This document shows positions 7,175-14,541 of a stretch of 37,818 nt of DNA, piece after piece. Under the pieces are notes generated by a model. That model worked only from the letters and a program-made list of their open reading frames with translations. It was not told the DNA's origin and ran no database searches. The stretch is taken from NCBI GenBank assembly GCA_902362865.1, contig CABIYE010000010.1:1-37818 (forward strand), in the 5' to 3' direction. Within the stretch, counting starts at the first letter, position 1. Every line of letters begins with the position of its first letter. The DNA is from Clostridiaceae bacterium. GTDB lineage: Bacteria; Bacillota; Clostridia; Lachnospirales; Lachnospiraceae. A program made the position numbers and the translations under genes.

Positions 7175-8803
7175 TCAAAATACGAATAACCCCCGGTCTG
7201 GATCATCATATACGCTCCCCGTATTCTCCTCATGCCTGATACAGCGGTCAAGAGCCATAATAGCCGCAACAATCCCATCAACCTTATCCGGGCTGCGTCT
7301 TTTCGTCACCTTGATATTTCCGGCCGGGTCCGTGTCCACCACAACATTTCCGGCCATCCATCTGAGTACCGGGTGCGCCCCATGAACCATTTTCCCCTCC
7401 ATCAGTAATTCATAAAACCTTTTTGTAGGCGGGCTCATGGAAGAAAATCCCTGTCCAAATGGCACAACAGTAAAGCCCATGCCTTCAAGGGCCTGCGTCA
7501 TCTCCACAGCACCCCATCGGTCATAGGCTATTTCTTTAATGTTATATATTTTTCCAAGATCATCTATAAATGTTTCGATAAAACCATAATGGATCACATT
7601 TCCCTCGGTTGCCATCAGATACCCCTGGGCCTGCCATTTATCATAAGGAACCGATGTACGGCGCACCCGGAGCGGGATCGTATCTTGGGGTACCCAGAAA
7701 AATGGAAGTATGACGTATTTCTCCTTCCCATTGTGTGGCGGAAACACCAGTACAAAAGCTGTAATATCACCGGAACTGGACAAGTCAAGTCCTCCATAAC
7801 ATTCCCGTCCTTTGAGGCTTTCCATATCAATCGCCTCGTTTCCCAAAGCGTATATCTGGTCGGGAATCCATGCCACAGTGCTGGAAACCCATTGATTTAA
7901 CCGGAGCCACCGGAATGTGACTTCATCCGCCGGATTCTGTTGGGCTTCCCGAAATGCATCCCTTAAACGGTCAATCTCAACCGTATATCCAAGAGAGGGA
8001 TTCACCTTGTACCAGTTCTTTTCATCCGTCCAGTCCTCGTCATCCGCCAGCCCGTATACCACTGGATAAAACGTCGGGTCCTCTCGTCTGCCGTTTAAAA
8101 TATCCAGTGCTTTCGTGTGCAGCTCAAACGCAATCGAGTTTCTGTCATTTCCTGCGGTTGTGATGATAAAATGGAGTGGGTTGGCACGGGCATCCGACGA
8201 TCCTTTTGTCAGGACATCGTACAGGTTACGGTTGGGCTGATTGTGGATTTCGTCAAACACAAGTCCTGAAACAGAAAAGCCATGCTTGTTTCCATCATCG
8301 GCTGACAGCACCTGATAGATACCGGCATTGCTGTAATTTACAATCCGCTTGGTTGCCCCCATGATCTTGCTTCTTTTCAGTAATGCCGGGGTCAGCTCAA
8401 CCATTCTTTTCGCCACATCAAAGACGATGGAGGCTTGCTGGCGGTCAGCAGCCGCACCGTAAACTTCGGCCGAAGGCTCGTTATCCGCATAGAGCAGATA
8501 CAATGCTATTGCTGCTGCAAGTTCACTCTTTCCAACTTTTTTACATATTTCAACATAAGCTGTTCTGAACTGGCGTGTTCCATCCTCTTTTACAGTCCCG
8601 AAAATATCCCGCACCAGAGTTTCCTGCCAGGGCAGCAGCCAGAAACGTTTTCCTGCCCACTTTGCTTTTGTATGGCGGAGATTCTCTATAAACTTCACTG
8701 CCCGGTCAGCCTTCGCTTTATCATAATGAGAAGTTGGCAGCATGAACCTTGTTGGCTGGTAATCTTTCAATTTCGGATAATCCTTCGGTCTTGTTTCTGC
8801 CAT
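7175..8803 (-). CDS. terL: Terminase large subunit
   Basis: A 542-residue Terminase_1-type large subunit, the packaging ATPase and nuclease. Walker A is the deviant CKKVGKSE (87-94), Walker B is GLVFDE (180-185), and the coupling region HFIITTAGND lies at 211-220. RNase H-like nuclease acidic residues fit Asp340 in GGLDLSSSGD, Asp428 in AYDRW, and Asp506/Asp509 in SPDKVDG. Length is normal for the family. The ATG at 8803 shares one base with the TerS stop (TGATG) and has GGAGG upstream. The downstream HNH gene begins 12 nt after the stop. Confidence 0.96.
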   Translation of the reverse strand: MAETRPKDYPKLKDYQPTRFMLPTSHYDKAKADRAVKFIENLRHTKAKWAGKRFWLLPWQETLVRDIFGTVKEDGTRQFRTAYVEICKKVGKSELAAAIALYLLYADNEPSAEVYGAAADRQQASIVFDVAKRMVELTPALLKRSKIMGATKRIVNYSNAGIYQVLSADDGNKHGFSVSGLVFDEIHNQPNRNLYDVLTKGSSDARANPLHFIITTAGNDRNSIAFELHTKALDILNGRREDPTFYPVVYGLADDEDWTDEKNWYKVNPSLGYTVEIDRLRDAFREAQQNPADEVTFRWLRLNQWVSSTVAWIPDQIYALGNEAIDMESLKGRECYGGLDLSSSGDITAFVLVFPPHNGKEKYVILPFFWVPQDTIPLRVRRTSVPYDKWQAQGYLMATEGNVIHYGFIETFIDDLGKIYNIKEIAYDRWGAVEMTQALEGMGFTVVPFGQGFSSMSPPTKRFYELLMEGKMVHGAHPVLRWMAGNVVVDTDPAGNIKVTKRRSPDKVDGIVAAIMALDRCIRHEENTGSVYDDPDRGLFVF

Positions 8804-9276
8804 CAGCTTCCACCTCCCAACAATTCCTCCATCTCATCTGCTGGTGCGGAATCCCCTCCGCCTGCAATAATCCTGCTTCTTGCCGAAGGCGTCAGTCCGA
8901 ACTGCTCCGCAAGCCGGAGCATAATCTTACTATAAGTCTGTGCCTGTGCCACCTGTGGAACCTGCTGCCAGTATCCTGACGGGGTTTTCACAATGGAACC
9001 ATGCTGCGTGATAAATTCCTCCGCCTCCTTGTATCTGGCATACGCCTGACAATAAGCTGCAAACGATGCCATGTCCAGTTCTGTCAGCACTCCAAGCTGC
9101 TCCAGCTGTTTAGACAGCCGCCGCCATTCTTTTTTTGCCTCCGGCTCCAGCCACTTCGGGCAGGATGGTGCCTTTTTGACAGGTTTCGGTTCTTTCGCAT
9201 TCAATGGGCGCTTGCCCGGATTTCCTTCTAATTCTTTAATCGCAGTCGGAGTCGGTTTCCTTCCCCTTGTCGCCAT
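8803..9276 (-). CDS. terS: Terminase small subunit (P27 family)
   Basis: A 157-residue P27-type small terminase. The N-terminal RGRKPTPTAIKELEGNPGKRPLN and the following CPKWLEPEAKKEWRRLSKQLEQLG are diagnostic, with a helical remainder including LTELDMASFAAYCQAYARYKEAEEFI. TerS recognises phage DNA and delivers it to TerL. The ATG at 9276 has AGGAGG 8 nt upstream. In most related phages an HNH endonuclease gene lies directly upstream; here that gene is about 16.6 kb away at 25903-26268. Confidence 0.94.
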   Translation of the reverse strand: MATRGRKPTPTAIKELEGNPGKRPLNAKEPKPVKKAPSCPKWLEPEAKKEWRRLSKQLEQLGVLTELDMASFAAYCQAYARYKEAEEFITQHGSIVKTPSGYWQQVPQVAQAQTYSKIMLRLAEQFGLTPSARSRIIAGGGDSAPADEMEELLGGGS

Positions 9277-9370
9277 ATGGCATCCCTCCTTTCCTCCAAA
9301 ATGGGCAAACAAAAAGGACCTCCGAAGAAGCCCTTAAGTAAAATCAATCTATATAAAAACGGGGATAACG

Positions 9371-9396
9371 AGGCACAGCCCCTTGGGGTTATGCCT
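9371..9396 (-). terminator. 3' hairpin between first accessory cassette and terS
   Basis: Nested stems pair AGGCA (9371-9375) with TGCCT (9392-9396) and CCCC (9379-9382) with GGGG (9385-9388). On the minus strand a T5 run follows only after about 15 nt, so termination may be partial. Closely similar hairpins (ACGAGRNACAGCCCC on the plus strand) occur at 9917-9948 and 10471-10498. Confidence 0.5.
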
Positions 9397-9413
9397 GTAG
9401 TTTCGTTGTAATT

Positions 9414-9785
9414 TTAAAGTTCGGTTTTTTCGCCGGTCAGGACATTGACCACCGTGGTTCCTTTTCCAAAAGCAGCCTGCATCTCCATGCGCTCCTCTTC
9501 GGAAACCGGCCTTGCGCTCTTCCGATATTCCGCAAGGGATTTGGAAACCTCTTTGTCCCTGGCCGCTGTGGTTGCTTCCACACTGACCTTGTCAGTGACC
9601 ATTGCCAGCTTTTCCAGCATGTCGCTCATCAGCACCCTGCCGATACAGTTGCGGGCAACCCCGTTCTCATCAATGGTAATCTTGCCGGCCTGCAGGTCCT
9701 CTCTGACCTTTTCCAGTTCTTTCTCTGCTGCTCTTTTCCAATATGCTCCAAGTGCTCCGCTCAGTTCCTTTTGAAATCTTGTCAT
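9414..9785 (-). CDS. Accessory cassette protein, 123 aa, unknown
   Basis: Unrecognised 123-residue charged helical protein beginning MTRFQKELSGALGAYWKRAAEKELEK. No catalytic or metal-binding motif is visible. The ATG at 9785 has GGAGG 8 nt upstream. It is the last cassette before the terminase genes and has its own promoter-operator module (9829-9915) and a 3' hairpin. An in-frame upstream extension through the 5' UTR exists but crosses the -10 element, so it is not taken as coding. Confidence 0.75.
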   Translation of the reverse strand: MTRFQKELSGALGAYWKRAAEKELEKVREDLQAGKITIDENGVARNCIGRVLMSDMLEKLAMVTDKVSVEATTAARDKEVSKSLAEYRKSARPVSEEERMEMQAAFGKGTTVVNVLTGEKTEL

Positions 9786-9828
9786 CGCTGTTTCCTCCGT
9801 TCTTTCTGTTTTCCCTTTCGGTAGGTAC

Positions 9829-9915
9829 ATATTACCTCTGGTTCTGCACATTATCCAGTCAATTCTGAGCCATAAATGTACCAAAGATACGGGAAGAAAA
9901 TTGTCCATTTTACTA
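9829..9915 (-). promoter_or_regulatory. Module A: operator palindrome plus promoter
   Basis: Minus-strand promoter with -35 TGGATA (9857-9852), 17-bp spacer ending CAGAGG, -10 TAATAT (9834-9829). Twelve bp upstream of the -35 lies a palindrome with arms CCATAAATGTACCA (9870-9883) and TGTCCATTTTACTA (9902-9915), 18 bp apart. Drives the 9414-9785 gene. Confidence 0.75.
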
Positions 9916-9956
9916 CGAGGGACAGCCCCTTTCTGGGCATATGCCTGCAACAATGT

Positions 9957-10337
9957 TTATGCATTTATCTGTTTCCATGCATCATATTCATCTTCAAGTT
10001 CTGCCTCCTCAATAATCTGGTAGATGCTGCTGAAGCGCTCCCTCTGGCGCTCCGTTTCCTCTTCCGTGTACCCATCCCCATCCTTCATCATCAGATAGCC
10101 ATCCAGCTCCGCTTTCGCCCGGAAGAAAACCAGTTCCTTCAGTTTTGCTGATTCCTGATCCGTGCGAAGACCGACTCTTTTTTCCTCAATGGCGTCATTC
10201 AGCCTCGTAAACTCTGACCATTCAAATGCTGTGTCCTTCTTGATTGTGATTTCCATTCCTTTCAGGTCATATTCATTTGACGCTGCTTTGATCTTTGTAA
10301 GGTAAACCTGCGCCTTCCTGCTCATTCTTTTTGCCAT
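9957..10337 (-). CDS. Accessory cassette protein, 126 aa, unknown
   Basis: Unrecognised 126-residue protein. The N-terminus is basic (MAKRMSRKAQVYLTKIKAAS); the remainder is strongly charged and probably helical, ending in an acidic tail (EEAELEDEYDAWKQINA). The ATG at 10337 has a GGAGAA site about 8 nt upstream. It is a single-gene cassette behind module B and is followed by a 3' hairpin at 9917-9948. No function can be assigned. Confidence 0.75.
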   Translation of the reverse strand: MAKRMSRKAQVYLTKIKAASNEYDLKGMEITIKKDTAFEWSEFTRLNDAIEEKRVGLRTDQESAKLKELVFFRAKAELDGYLMMKDGDGYTEEETERQRERFSSIYQIIEEAELEDEYDAWKQINA

Positions 10338-10381
10338 GTCCGTTTTCTCCGTTTTTCTTTGTTTTCCCTTTCGGTAGTAGC

Positions 10382-10467
10382 ATATTACCTCTGAAACACA
10401 TGATTATCCAGTCAATTCTGCTCCATAAATGTACCAAAGATAAAGAAGAAAATTGTCTGTTTTACTA
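10382..10467 (-). promoter_or_regulatory. Module B: operator palindrome plus promoter
   Basis: -35 TGGATA (10410-10405), 17-bp spacer ending CAGAGG, -10 TAATAT (10387-10382). Palindrome arms CCATAAATGTACCA (10423-10436) and TGTCTGTTTTACTA (10454-10467), 17 bp apart, begin 12 bp upstream of the -35. Drives the 9957-10337 gene. Confidence 0.75.
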
Positions 10468-10470
10468 CGA

Positions 10471-10498
10471 GAAACAGCCCCTTTCCGGGTACTGTTTC
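10471..10498 (-). terminator. 3' hairpin after the 78-aa gene
   Basis: GAAACAG (10471-10477) pairs perfectly with CTGTTTC (10492-10498), with an inner CCC/GGG pairing. It sits 14 nt after the stop of the 10512-10748 gene and abuts module B. No strong T-run follows, so it may be an mRNA 3' end structure rather than a complete terminator. Confidence 0.5.
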
Positions 10499-10511
10499 AT
10501 TGGTGGAAAAT

Positions 10512-10748
10512 TTAGTTGTATTCCTTCATCAAAAGGGCAACTGCCGTCCGTGTTGCTTCATCTTCCGGTTCCAGGTCCCATCCCCTGTCATAATTGCAGG
10601 TAAATTCCCCTTCCCTGCGGATCGTCAATTTGGAAATCCGCCCGCCTTCAATACCAAAACGGCTCGGTTCGTCAAAGTATTTCATCTTATAATGGCAGGC
10701 CACCATTTTTCCGTTTTCCTGAATCCCAATCGTTCCTTCTGCTAACAT
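10512..10748 (-). CDS. Accessory cassette protein, 78 aa, unknown
   Basis: Unrecognised 78-residue probably beta-rich protein with the core KYFDEPSRFGIEGGRISKLT and NYDRGWDLEPED. It may belong to a small family of mobile-element proteins with this core, but that is a recollection rather than a search. The ATG at 10748 has GGAGG 7 nt upstream. It follows the 107-aa gene by 20 nt and is probably cotranscribed with it from module C. Confidence 0.75.
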   Translation of the reverse strand: MLAEGTIGIQENGKMVACHYKMKYFDEPSRFGIEGGRISKLTIRREGEFTCNYDRGWDLEPEDEATRTAVALLMKEYN

Positions 10749-10768
10749 TACGCTGCCTCCGTTTCCTC

Positions 10769-11092
10769 TCATGCCCTCTCGACATCCACCAGCCATCCCA
10801 CTGTCTTGTGGAAGGCTCCGGTTGCCTTTTCCAAAACGCTGCTCTCCTCGTCAATGAAATGCAGGCGCCTGCCAACTTTGATAAACCTTGCTTCCTCGTA
10901 ACCCGGAATGTCTGTCCGGTAAATGTATGCCTTGCGGCTCTCGCCGTCATAACTTTTTCCATCCCAACCGTTGAAAGTAAATTCGATGCGCTCCTTTGTT
11001 TTGGTAAAATGAGCTTCAAAATCTGCTCTTGTGATCGCCGTATTGTAATTTCTAAGGTCGAGCTCATTTCTCAGTGTGTAAATGTTTTTCAT
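10769..11092 (-). CDS. Accessory cassette protein, 107 aa, unknown
   Basis: Unrecognised 107-residue protein beginning MKNIYTLRNELDLRNYNTAI, with an aromatic-rich middle (FTFNGWDGKSYDG) and a possible small alpha/beta fold. The ATG at 11092 has GGAGG 8 nt upstream. First gene of a two-gene cassette with the 78-aa gene, under module C. Confidence 0.72.
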   Translation of the reverse strand: MKNIYTLRNELDLRNYNTAITRADFEAHFTKTKERIEFTFNGWDGKSYDGESRKAYIYRTDIPGYEEARFIKVGRRLHFIDEESSVLEKATGAFHKTVGWLVDVERA

Positions 11093-11135
11093 GCTGTAAT
11101 CCTCCGTTTTCTTTGTTTTCCCTTTCGGTAGTGAC

Positions 11136-11222
11136 ATGTTCGCTCTGTTTCGCACATATAGCAAGTCAATTCTGCGCCGTAAATGTACCAAAGATACGGA
11201 GGGGAAATTGTGTATATTACAG
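11136..11222 (-). promoter_or_regulatory. Module C: operator palindrome plus promoter
   Basis: -35 TTGCTA (11164-11159), 17-bp spacer ending CAGAGC, -10 GAACAT (11141-11136). Palindrome arms CCGTAAATGTACCA (11177-11190) and TGTGTATATTACAG (11209-11222), 18 bp apart, start 12 bp upstream of the -35. The 5' UTR ends in an A-rich leader with GGAGG. Confidence 0.75.
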
Positions 11223-11267
11223 CAGCCTTGAATTTTCCCTATGGAATCTTCCGGACCTTGGACTTGA

Positions 11268-11549
11268 TCATTCTTCCCCGATCCCCTCATAATAAACATC
11301 TTCGCAGTCACAGCTTATCATCTGCATCCCGCAGACCGGGCAGCGCTCTATATCACATCCGAAATGGTGGAAGAAGCCTTTCATCGCACCGCAGTCACCG
11401 CAGCGTTCCCCTTCTTCCATGGATGGGTTAAAATCCCGCGCATCCCCGGCCTTGATCCTTGGGTATACTTTACCGTTAATGTGTACCGTGCCGATGGCGC
11501 ATCCCTGCGCCGTCAGCATCTCCTGTTTGCATATTCTGCATCCTGCCAT
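11268..11549 (-). CDS. Small zinc-ribbon-like protein, 93 aa
   Basis: A 93-residue Cys-rich protein with CRIC near the N-terminus (4-7), CGDCG (50-54) and CPVCGMQMISCDC near the C-terminus, plus HHFGCDIERC. These CxxC pairs suggest one or two structural zinc sites. Such ribbons occur in phage and mobile-element adaptors with no defined activity. The ATG at 11549 has GGGGAGG 9 nt upstream; it follows the 91-aa gene by 15 nt and shares module D with it. Confidence 0.8.
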   Translation of the reverse strand: MAGCRICKQEMLTAQGCAIGTVHINGKVYPRIKAGDARDFNPSMEEGERCGDCGAMKGFFHHFGCDIERCPVCGMQMISCDCEDVYYEGIGEE

Positions 11550-11564
11550 AATCCGTGTCCTCCC

Positions 11565-11840
11565 CTACTTTGCTTTTTCCATGCACCATGCGATGGCATG
11601 ACCGCCATCCTCGAAAGCGTCCTCTGCCGCTTCTACCAGGTTCAGCCTGCATTCGATATCCGCCAGTCCTGTTTCCTCCGGGGTTTCGATGAACTCGTAA
11701 ACCGCTGCAGCGAATCCCTTCCAGCCAATGTCTGTCACGAGAACCTGCTCCCCATATTTTAATACCGCGCCGTAGGAGCTGACCTTCATCTGCAGGTTCT
11801 CCATGTTAGTGGTCTCTTCAAACTTGTAAAATGCTTTCAT
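11565..11840 (-). CDS. Accessory cassette protein, 91 aa, unknown
   Basis: Unrecognised acidic 91-residue protein beginning MKAFYKFEETTNMENLQMKVSS, with a GWKGFAAAVYEFIETPEET segment. The ATG at 11840 lies behind a GAAGGA site; the leader is nearly identical to those of modules C and F. It is the first gene of a two-gene cassette with the zinc-ribbon gene. Its first residues resemble those of the 107-aa protein at 10769-11092, which may mean common origin or only similar leaders. Confidence 0.72.
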   Translation of the reverse strand: MKAFYKFEETTNMENLQMKVSSYGAVLKYGEQVLVTDIGWKGFAAAVYEFIETPEETGLADIECRLNLVEAAEDAFEDGGHAIAWCMEKAK

Positions 11841-11883
11841 GTTGTAATCCTTCGTTTTCTTTGTTTTCCCTTTCGGTAGTGAC

Positions 11884-11969
11884 ATATTCGCTCTGTTTCG
11901 CACATATAGCAAGCAGATTATCCGAATATACCGCACAAAGATATGGATGGGTATTTGTGTATTTTATTC
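11884..11969 (-). promoter_or_regulatory. Module D: operator palindrome plus promoter
   Basis: -35 TTGCTA (11912-11907), 17-bp spacer ending CAGAGC, -10 GAATAT (11889-11884). The distal arm TGTGTATTTTATTC (11956-11969) is good; the proximal arm (11924-11937) is degenerate. Promoter and leader are almost identical to module C, suggesting duplication. Confidence 0.68.
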
Positions 11970-12155
11970 CCCGTTTTCCTGCTCCTGCAGGATTTTGTCA
12001 ACGGCCTCCTTCGCCGCTTTTTCTGCGTTATCGTCAAAGAAATAGGCTGCATCGCTCCGAGCCACCGCTTTGTTTTCCGAATCGTATACGTCAAAATCAA
12101 ATCCCATCTCCCGATTGTTCCAGCCAACTGCTATGTAGTAACCCTTATATTCCAC
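11964..12155 (-). CDS. Accessory cassette protein, 63 aa, unknown
   Basis: Unrecognised 63-residue protein: GTG-started, with YKGYYIAVGWNNREMGFDFDVYDSENK and an Ala/Lys/Glu-rich C-terminal helix. The alternation of aromatic and charged residues suggests a small beta sheet followed by a helix. The GTG at 12155 has AGGAGGG 7 nt upstream; an in-frame ATG at 12230 would add a Cys/Gly-rich stretch and lacks such a site. It lies downstream of the 154-aa gene and probably shares module E. Confidence 0.7.
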   Translation of the reverse strand: MEYKGYYIAVGWNNREMGFDFDVYDSENKAVARSDAAYFFDDNAEKAAKEAVDKILQEQENGE

Positions 12156-12292
12156 TGCTTTGCCCTCCTGCTTTCTGTTCTCCCCGCAGTGCCCGCCACA
12201 GCCGCCCGTGTCCGCATTTTTACCGGGCATCCGGGGGATTTTCCGGCGGCAGCCTTCAGGGGCTTACCGCCCCTTTTCCGGCCGATTACGCC

Positions 12293-12757
12293 TTATTTAT
12301 CCTCTGCATCCCCGATGGAAAAAAGGTAGCCATGGGCTTTCTCGTATTCGTCGCTCATAAATGCTTTGTGGCGGCCGTTGATCTCCACCAGCCCCTCCAG
12401 CCTGCATCCATTCTGTGTGAAAAGCCATGCGGTTTCCACCGCCGAAGACCAGGTGGAGGAAAAGGTAAATTTTTCAATGCCGTATTCCCGGAGGTTTCCG
12501 ATCAATGCCGGTACCTGATCATCCCAGATGGTATCGTTTAAATCGATGTACGCATTGCCCCGTTCCTGTGCCTCGCTGTAAAGCCGGTAGATTCTCGCGT
12601 AGGGATTTCCCTTTCCTGCAATCTGCTCCTCCAGCTCATGGTAGGCGTTCCGTGCAGCTTCCTGTCCTTCCGTATTTCCTGCCTTTTCTGCCTCGTGGTA
12701 CTGTGCCTTGATCGCCGTCTCCTGTGCGTATTCTTCTGCAAAATTGTTTTTCTTCAT
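12293..12757 (-). CDS. Accessory cassette protein, 154 aa, unknown
   Basis: Unrecognised 154-residue protein. The first 70 residues are highly charged and probably helical; the C-terminal half (DQVPALIGNLREYGIEKFTFSS onward) looks alpha/beta with STWSSAVETAWLF and ends in an acidic tail. The ATG at 12757 has AGGAGG 9 nt upstream. It is the first gene behind module E and is followed by a structured 137-bp gap (hairpin AGGGGC/GCCCCT at about 12256-12274) before the 63-aa gene. Confidence 0.75.
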   Translation of the reverse strand: MKKNNFAEEYAQETAIKAQYHEAEKAGNTEGQEAARNAYHELEEQIAGKGNPYARIYRLYSEAQERGNAYIDLNDTIWDDQVPALIGNLREYGIEKFTFSSTWSSAVETAWLFTQNGCRLEGLVEINGRHKAFMSDEYEKAHGYLFSIGDAEDK

Positions 12758-12805
12758 ATTCTGTGTCCTCCTTGATTTTGGGGTTGTTCCCCTTTGGTGT
12801 GACAC

Positions 12806-12892
12806 ATCTTACCGTCATGTGCCCGGAATAGCAACTACTATCGGAGCCATAATGTACACAATCATTTCAACGAAAAACTGTGCATTTTATGG
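12806..12892 (-). promoter_or_regulatory. Module E: operator palindrome plus promoter
   Basis: -35 TTGCTA (12834-12829), 17-bp spacer ending GACGG, -10 TAAGAT (12811-12806). Palindrome arms CCATAATGTACACA (12847-12860) and TGTGCATTTTATGG (12879-12892), 18 bp apart, begin 12 bp upstream of the -35. One of the most symmetrical copies. Confidence 0.8.
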
Positions 12893-12957
12893 CATCAAGC
12901 AGGCACGAGCAAAAGGCCGGCCGTGCCAGCCCCTTGCCCCTGCCTGTTTTCCGGTAT

Positions 12958-13413
12958 TTATTTTGTGACTGTCAGGTAGCTGATGTTTCCCATGCGGTCT
13001 GTGCCCTTCAGCCTGATCTTGGTATCCGTTTCCCTTTGGAGAGTAAATTTTCTAAAAAGTTTCAGCCTGCCAAGGTTCCTGACCAGTTCTGCCCCCGTCC
13101 GGCTGTCCTCAACCGCATCCGTGAAAGTTGCAATGTCGCAGTCACCAGTGTACCAAAGGTTGCTTAAGCTCTCCGGAATCCCGTCTGCCGTTGTCAGGGA
13201 TATTTTCCTGCCGCTACGTTTGTTCTGGCTGCTTTCTTTCCCAAGTTCGTAAGCCGCCGTCAATGCTGCCTTGATGCTCCAGACGGAAACATCCAGAAAA
13301 TCCTCGCTGTCATTGTCGCGGGTTTCCAAATCCCCTCTGGCCTCAACCGGGTAAATGTGTTTCCTTGCGATCTCCACCAGGCTTTCCAGTTCCTTTTTGC
13401 TTAATTCCTTCAT
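12958..13413 (-). CDS. Accessory protein with DUF6900-like N-terminus, 151 aa
   Basis: A 151-residue protein whose N-terminal half (KKELESLVEIARKHI ... LETRDNDSEDFLDVSVWSIKAALTAAYELGKE) resembles DUF6900-type domains of Firmicutes mobile elements; this is from memory. The C-terminal half is unrecognised, with KLFRKFTLQRETDTKIRLKG strands. No catalytic motif is evident. The ATG at 13413 follows the standard cassette leader with GGAGGA. It is a single-gene cassette behind module F. Confidence 0.75.
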   Translation of the reverse strand: MKELSKKELESLVEIARKHIYPVEARGDLETRDNDSEDFLDVSVWSIKAALTAAYELGKESSQNKRSGRKISLTTADGIPESLSNLWYTGDCDIATFTDAVEDSRTGAELVRNLGRLKLFRKFTLQRETDTKIRLKGTDRMGNISYLTVTK

Positions 13414-13456
13414 GTGTGTTTCCTCCGTTTTCTTTGTTTTCCCTTTCGGTAGTGAC

Positions 13457-13543
13457 ATATTCGCTCTAAAAACATATATTATCAAGTCCATGCTGAACCA
13501 TAATGTACACAAAGATTTCTGGCGGAAACTGTGCATCATTTAT
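13457..13543 (-). promoter_or_regulatory. Module F: operator palindrome plus promoter
   Basis: -35 TTGATA (13485-13480), 17-bp spacer ending AGAGC, -10 GAATAT (13462-13457). Palindrome arms CCATAATGTACACA (13498-13511) and TGTGCATCATTTAT (13530-13543), 18 bp apart, begin 12 bp upstream of the -35. Drives the 12958-13413 gene. Confidence 0.8.
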
Positions 13544-13564
13544 ACAGGAAAAGAATATAAAAAA

Positions 13565-14107
13565 CTAATCCTCATCCGTGAAATCCTCATTTTCTTTCAT
13601 AAATAATTCATAGTATCGTTCATCCAGTTTATGCCTTAAAAGGCATATTGGCAGGCAGCACCGCATTTCATGCACCGCCTCCAGGTCATCCCACAATCCG
13701 CTTTTTTTCAGGTAACCAATGCATTCTGCCTCCGCATCAGACTCCATTTTTCTCAGACATTTTTCTCTCTTCCGGTAAATCACTGCGAACTTCTGGATTT
13801 TCTCTGAAGTTTCCCCGCCTATCTTCCATTTCCTGTACTCCAGTTCTGTATCAGTTCTTCCTGCTTTCTTCACCAGCTCATGGTAGCGGCCGTAAAGATA
13901 AATCCGGTAATGGCAACTTGGAAGAATGCTGATGATATTCAGTGTGGCGTCAGTATCATCCTGCAAATGTTCCCGCTCTAAATAGGCCTCTGTCTCCTTT
14001 GCTATCTTCCTCATCCGTTTTGAGTTTTTTTCAAAATGGCGTTCGTAATCTTCCTTAAATTTCAACGCCCGCTTTCTGGCAGACTCCTCTATCCGGTATT
14101 CCGACAT
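13565..14107 (-). CDS. Accessory cassette protein, 180 aa, helical, unknown
   Basis: Unrecognised 180-residue, strongly charged and probably all-helical protein: long K/R/E heptad-like stretches at 1-50 and 85-130, then LEAVHEMRCCLPICLLRHKLDERYYELF and an acidic tail. The N-terminal region could form a coiled coil. The ATG at 14107 has AGGAGGG 8 nt upstream. It is a single gene behind module G. Confidence 0.75.
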   Translation of the reverse strand: MSEYRIEESARKRALKFKEDYERHFEKNSKRMRKIAKETEAYLEREHLQDDTDATLNIISILPSCHYRIYLYGRYHELVKKAGRTDTELEYRKWKIGGETSEKIQKFAVIYRKREKCLRKMESDAEAECIGYLKKSGLWDDLEAVHEMRCCLPICLLRHKLDERYYELFMKENEDFTDED

Positions 14108-14138
14108 ATCTGCGCCCTCCTTTTCTTATGGTACGTGC

Positions 14139-14266
14139 ATATTACCGTCATTTCCACAGAATGGCAAGCAAGTCTGGCACCATATATGTACCAGACATGC
14201 CGGTAAAAGATTGTGTACATTATTATTCGGAATCCGCTTGATAAAACTCACTTTCAGAGCGAATAT
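14139..14266. promoter_or_regulatory. Module G/H: one operator with two divergent promoters
   Basis: Central palindrome arms CCATATATGTACCA (14180-14193) and TGTGTACATTATTA (14212-14225) are 18 bp apart. Minus promoter G: -35 TTGCCA (14167-14162), 17-bp spacer, -10 TAATAT (14144-14139). Plus promoter H: -35 TTGATA (14238-14243), 17-bp spacer ending CAGAGC, -10 GAATAT (14261-14266). Both -35 elements lie exactly 12 bp from the palindrome edge. Confidence 0.75.
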
Positions 14267-14272
14267 ACGGTA

Positions 14273-14318
14273 AACTGGAGAGGGGTGCCGGGTTATTACC
14301 GGCCCTGTTTTCTTTTTT
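14273..14318 (+). ncRNA. Possible short plus-strand RNA from promoter H
   Basis: Promoter H points into a 46-nt stretch ending in a stem GCCGG (14287-14291)/CCGGC (14299-14303) followed by a T-rich run TTTTCTTTTTT. This fits a very short transcript with an intrinsic terminator, lying at the 3' end of the opposite-strand gene 14317-14532. Expression is inferred only from these signals. The hairpin could instead serve as the 3' structure of the minus-strand gene. Confidence 0.35.
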
Positions 14319-14532
14319 AGGTAAAATCCACCATATGGGATGTCCTGCATATACGCTTGTAGCGGCACCCTTTCAGGGCATCCTTATTTCTGTGCCGGAC
14401 TTTTCGGTTCAGGCGTTTCTTATTGAGAGCGGTTCCTCTTTTCAGCTCACCCCTCATACTGTACACACCGCTGCCCCTGTTCCACTTGTTCCTTTTTATC
14501 CGTGCCGTTCCCGGCATTGGCTCCTGCATCAT
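14317..14532 (-). CDS. Small basic protein, 71 aa
   Basis: Unrecognised 71-residue protein very rich in Arg and Lys (RGELKRGTALNKKRLNRKVRHRNK), suggesting RNA or DNA binding. There is no acidic stretch and no hydrophobic core long enough for a membrane segment. Two adjacent ATGs (14532, 14529) have AGGAGG 5 or 8 nt upstream. It follows the 65-aa gene by 9 nt and is the last gene of a run that starts at 16511. Confidence 0.7.
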   Translation of the reverse strand: MMQEPMPGTARIKRNKWNRGSGVYSMRGELKRGTALNKKRLNRKVRHRNKDALKGCRYKRICRTSHMVDFT

Positions 14533-14541
14533 GGCTGCCTC

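Noticed and set aside
9786..9828. In-frame upstream extension with a conserved MxLPKGKTKKTEE-like peptide before several cassette genes (modules A, C, D, F).
   Set aside because: The putative ATG lies within the -10 element, so it would not be in the transcript; the frame is not kept in module B. The conserved DNA is better explained as promoter and ribosome-binding leader.
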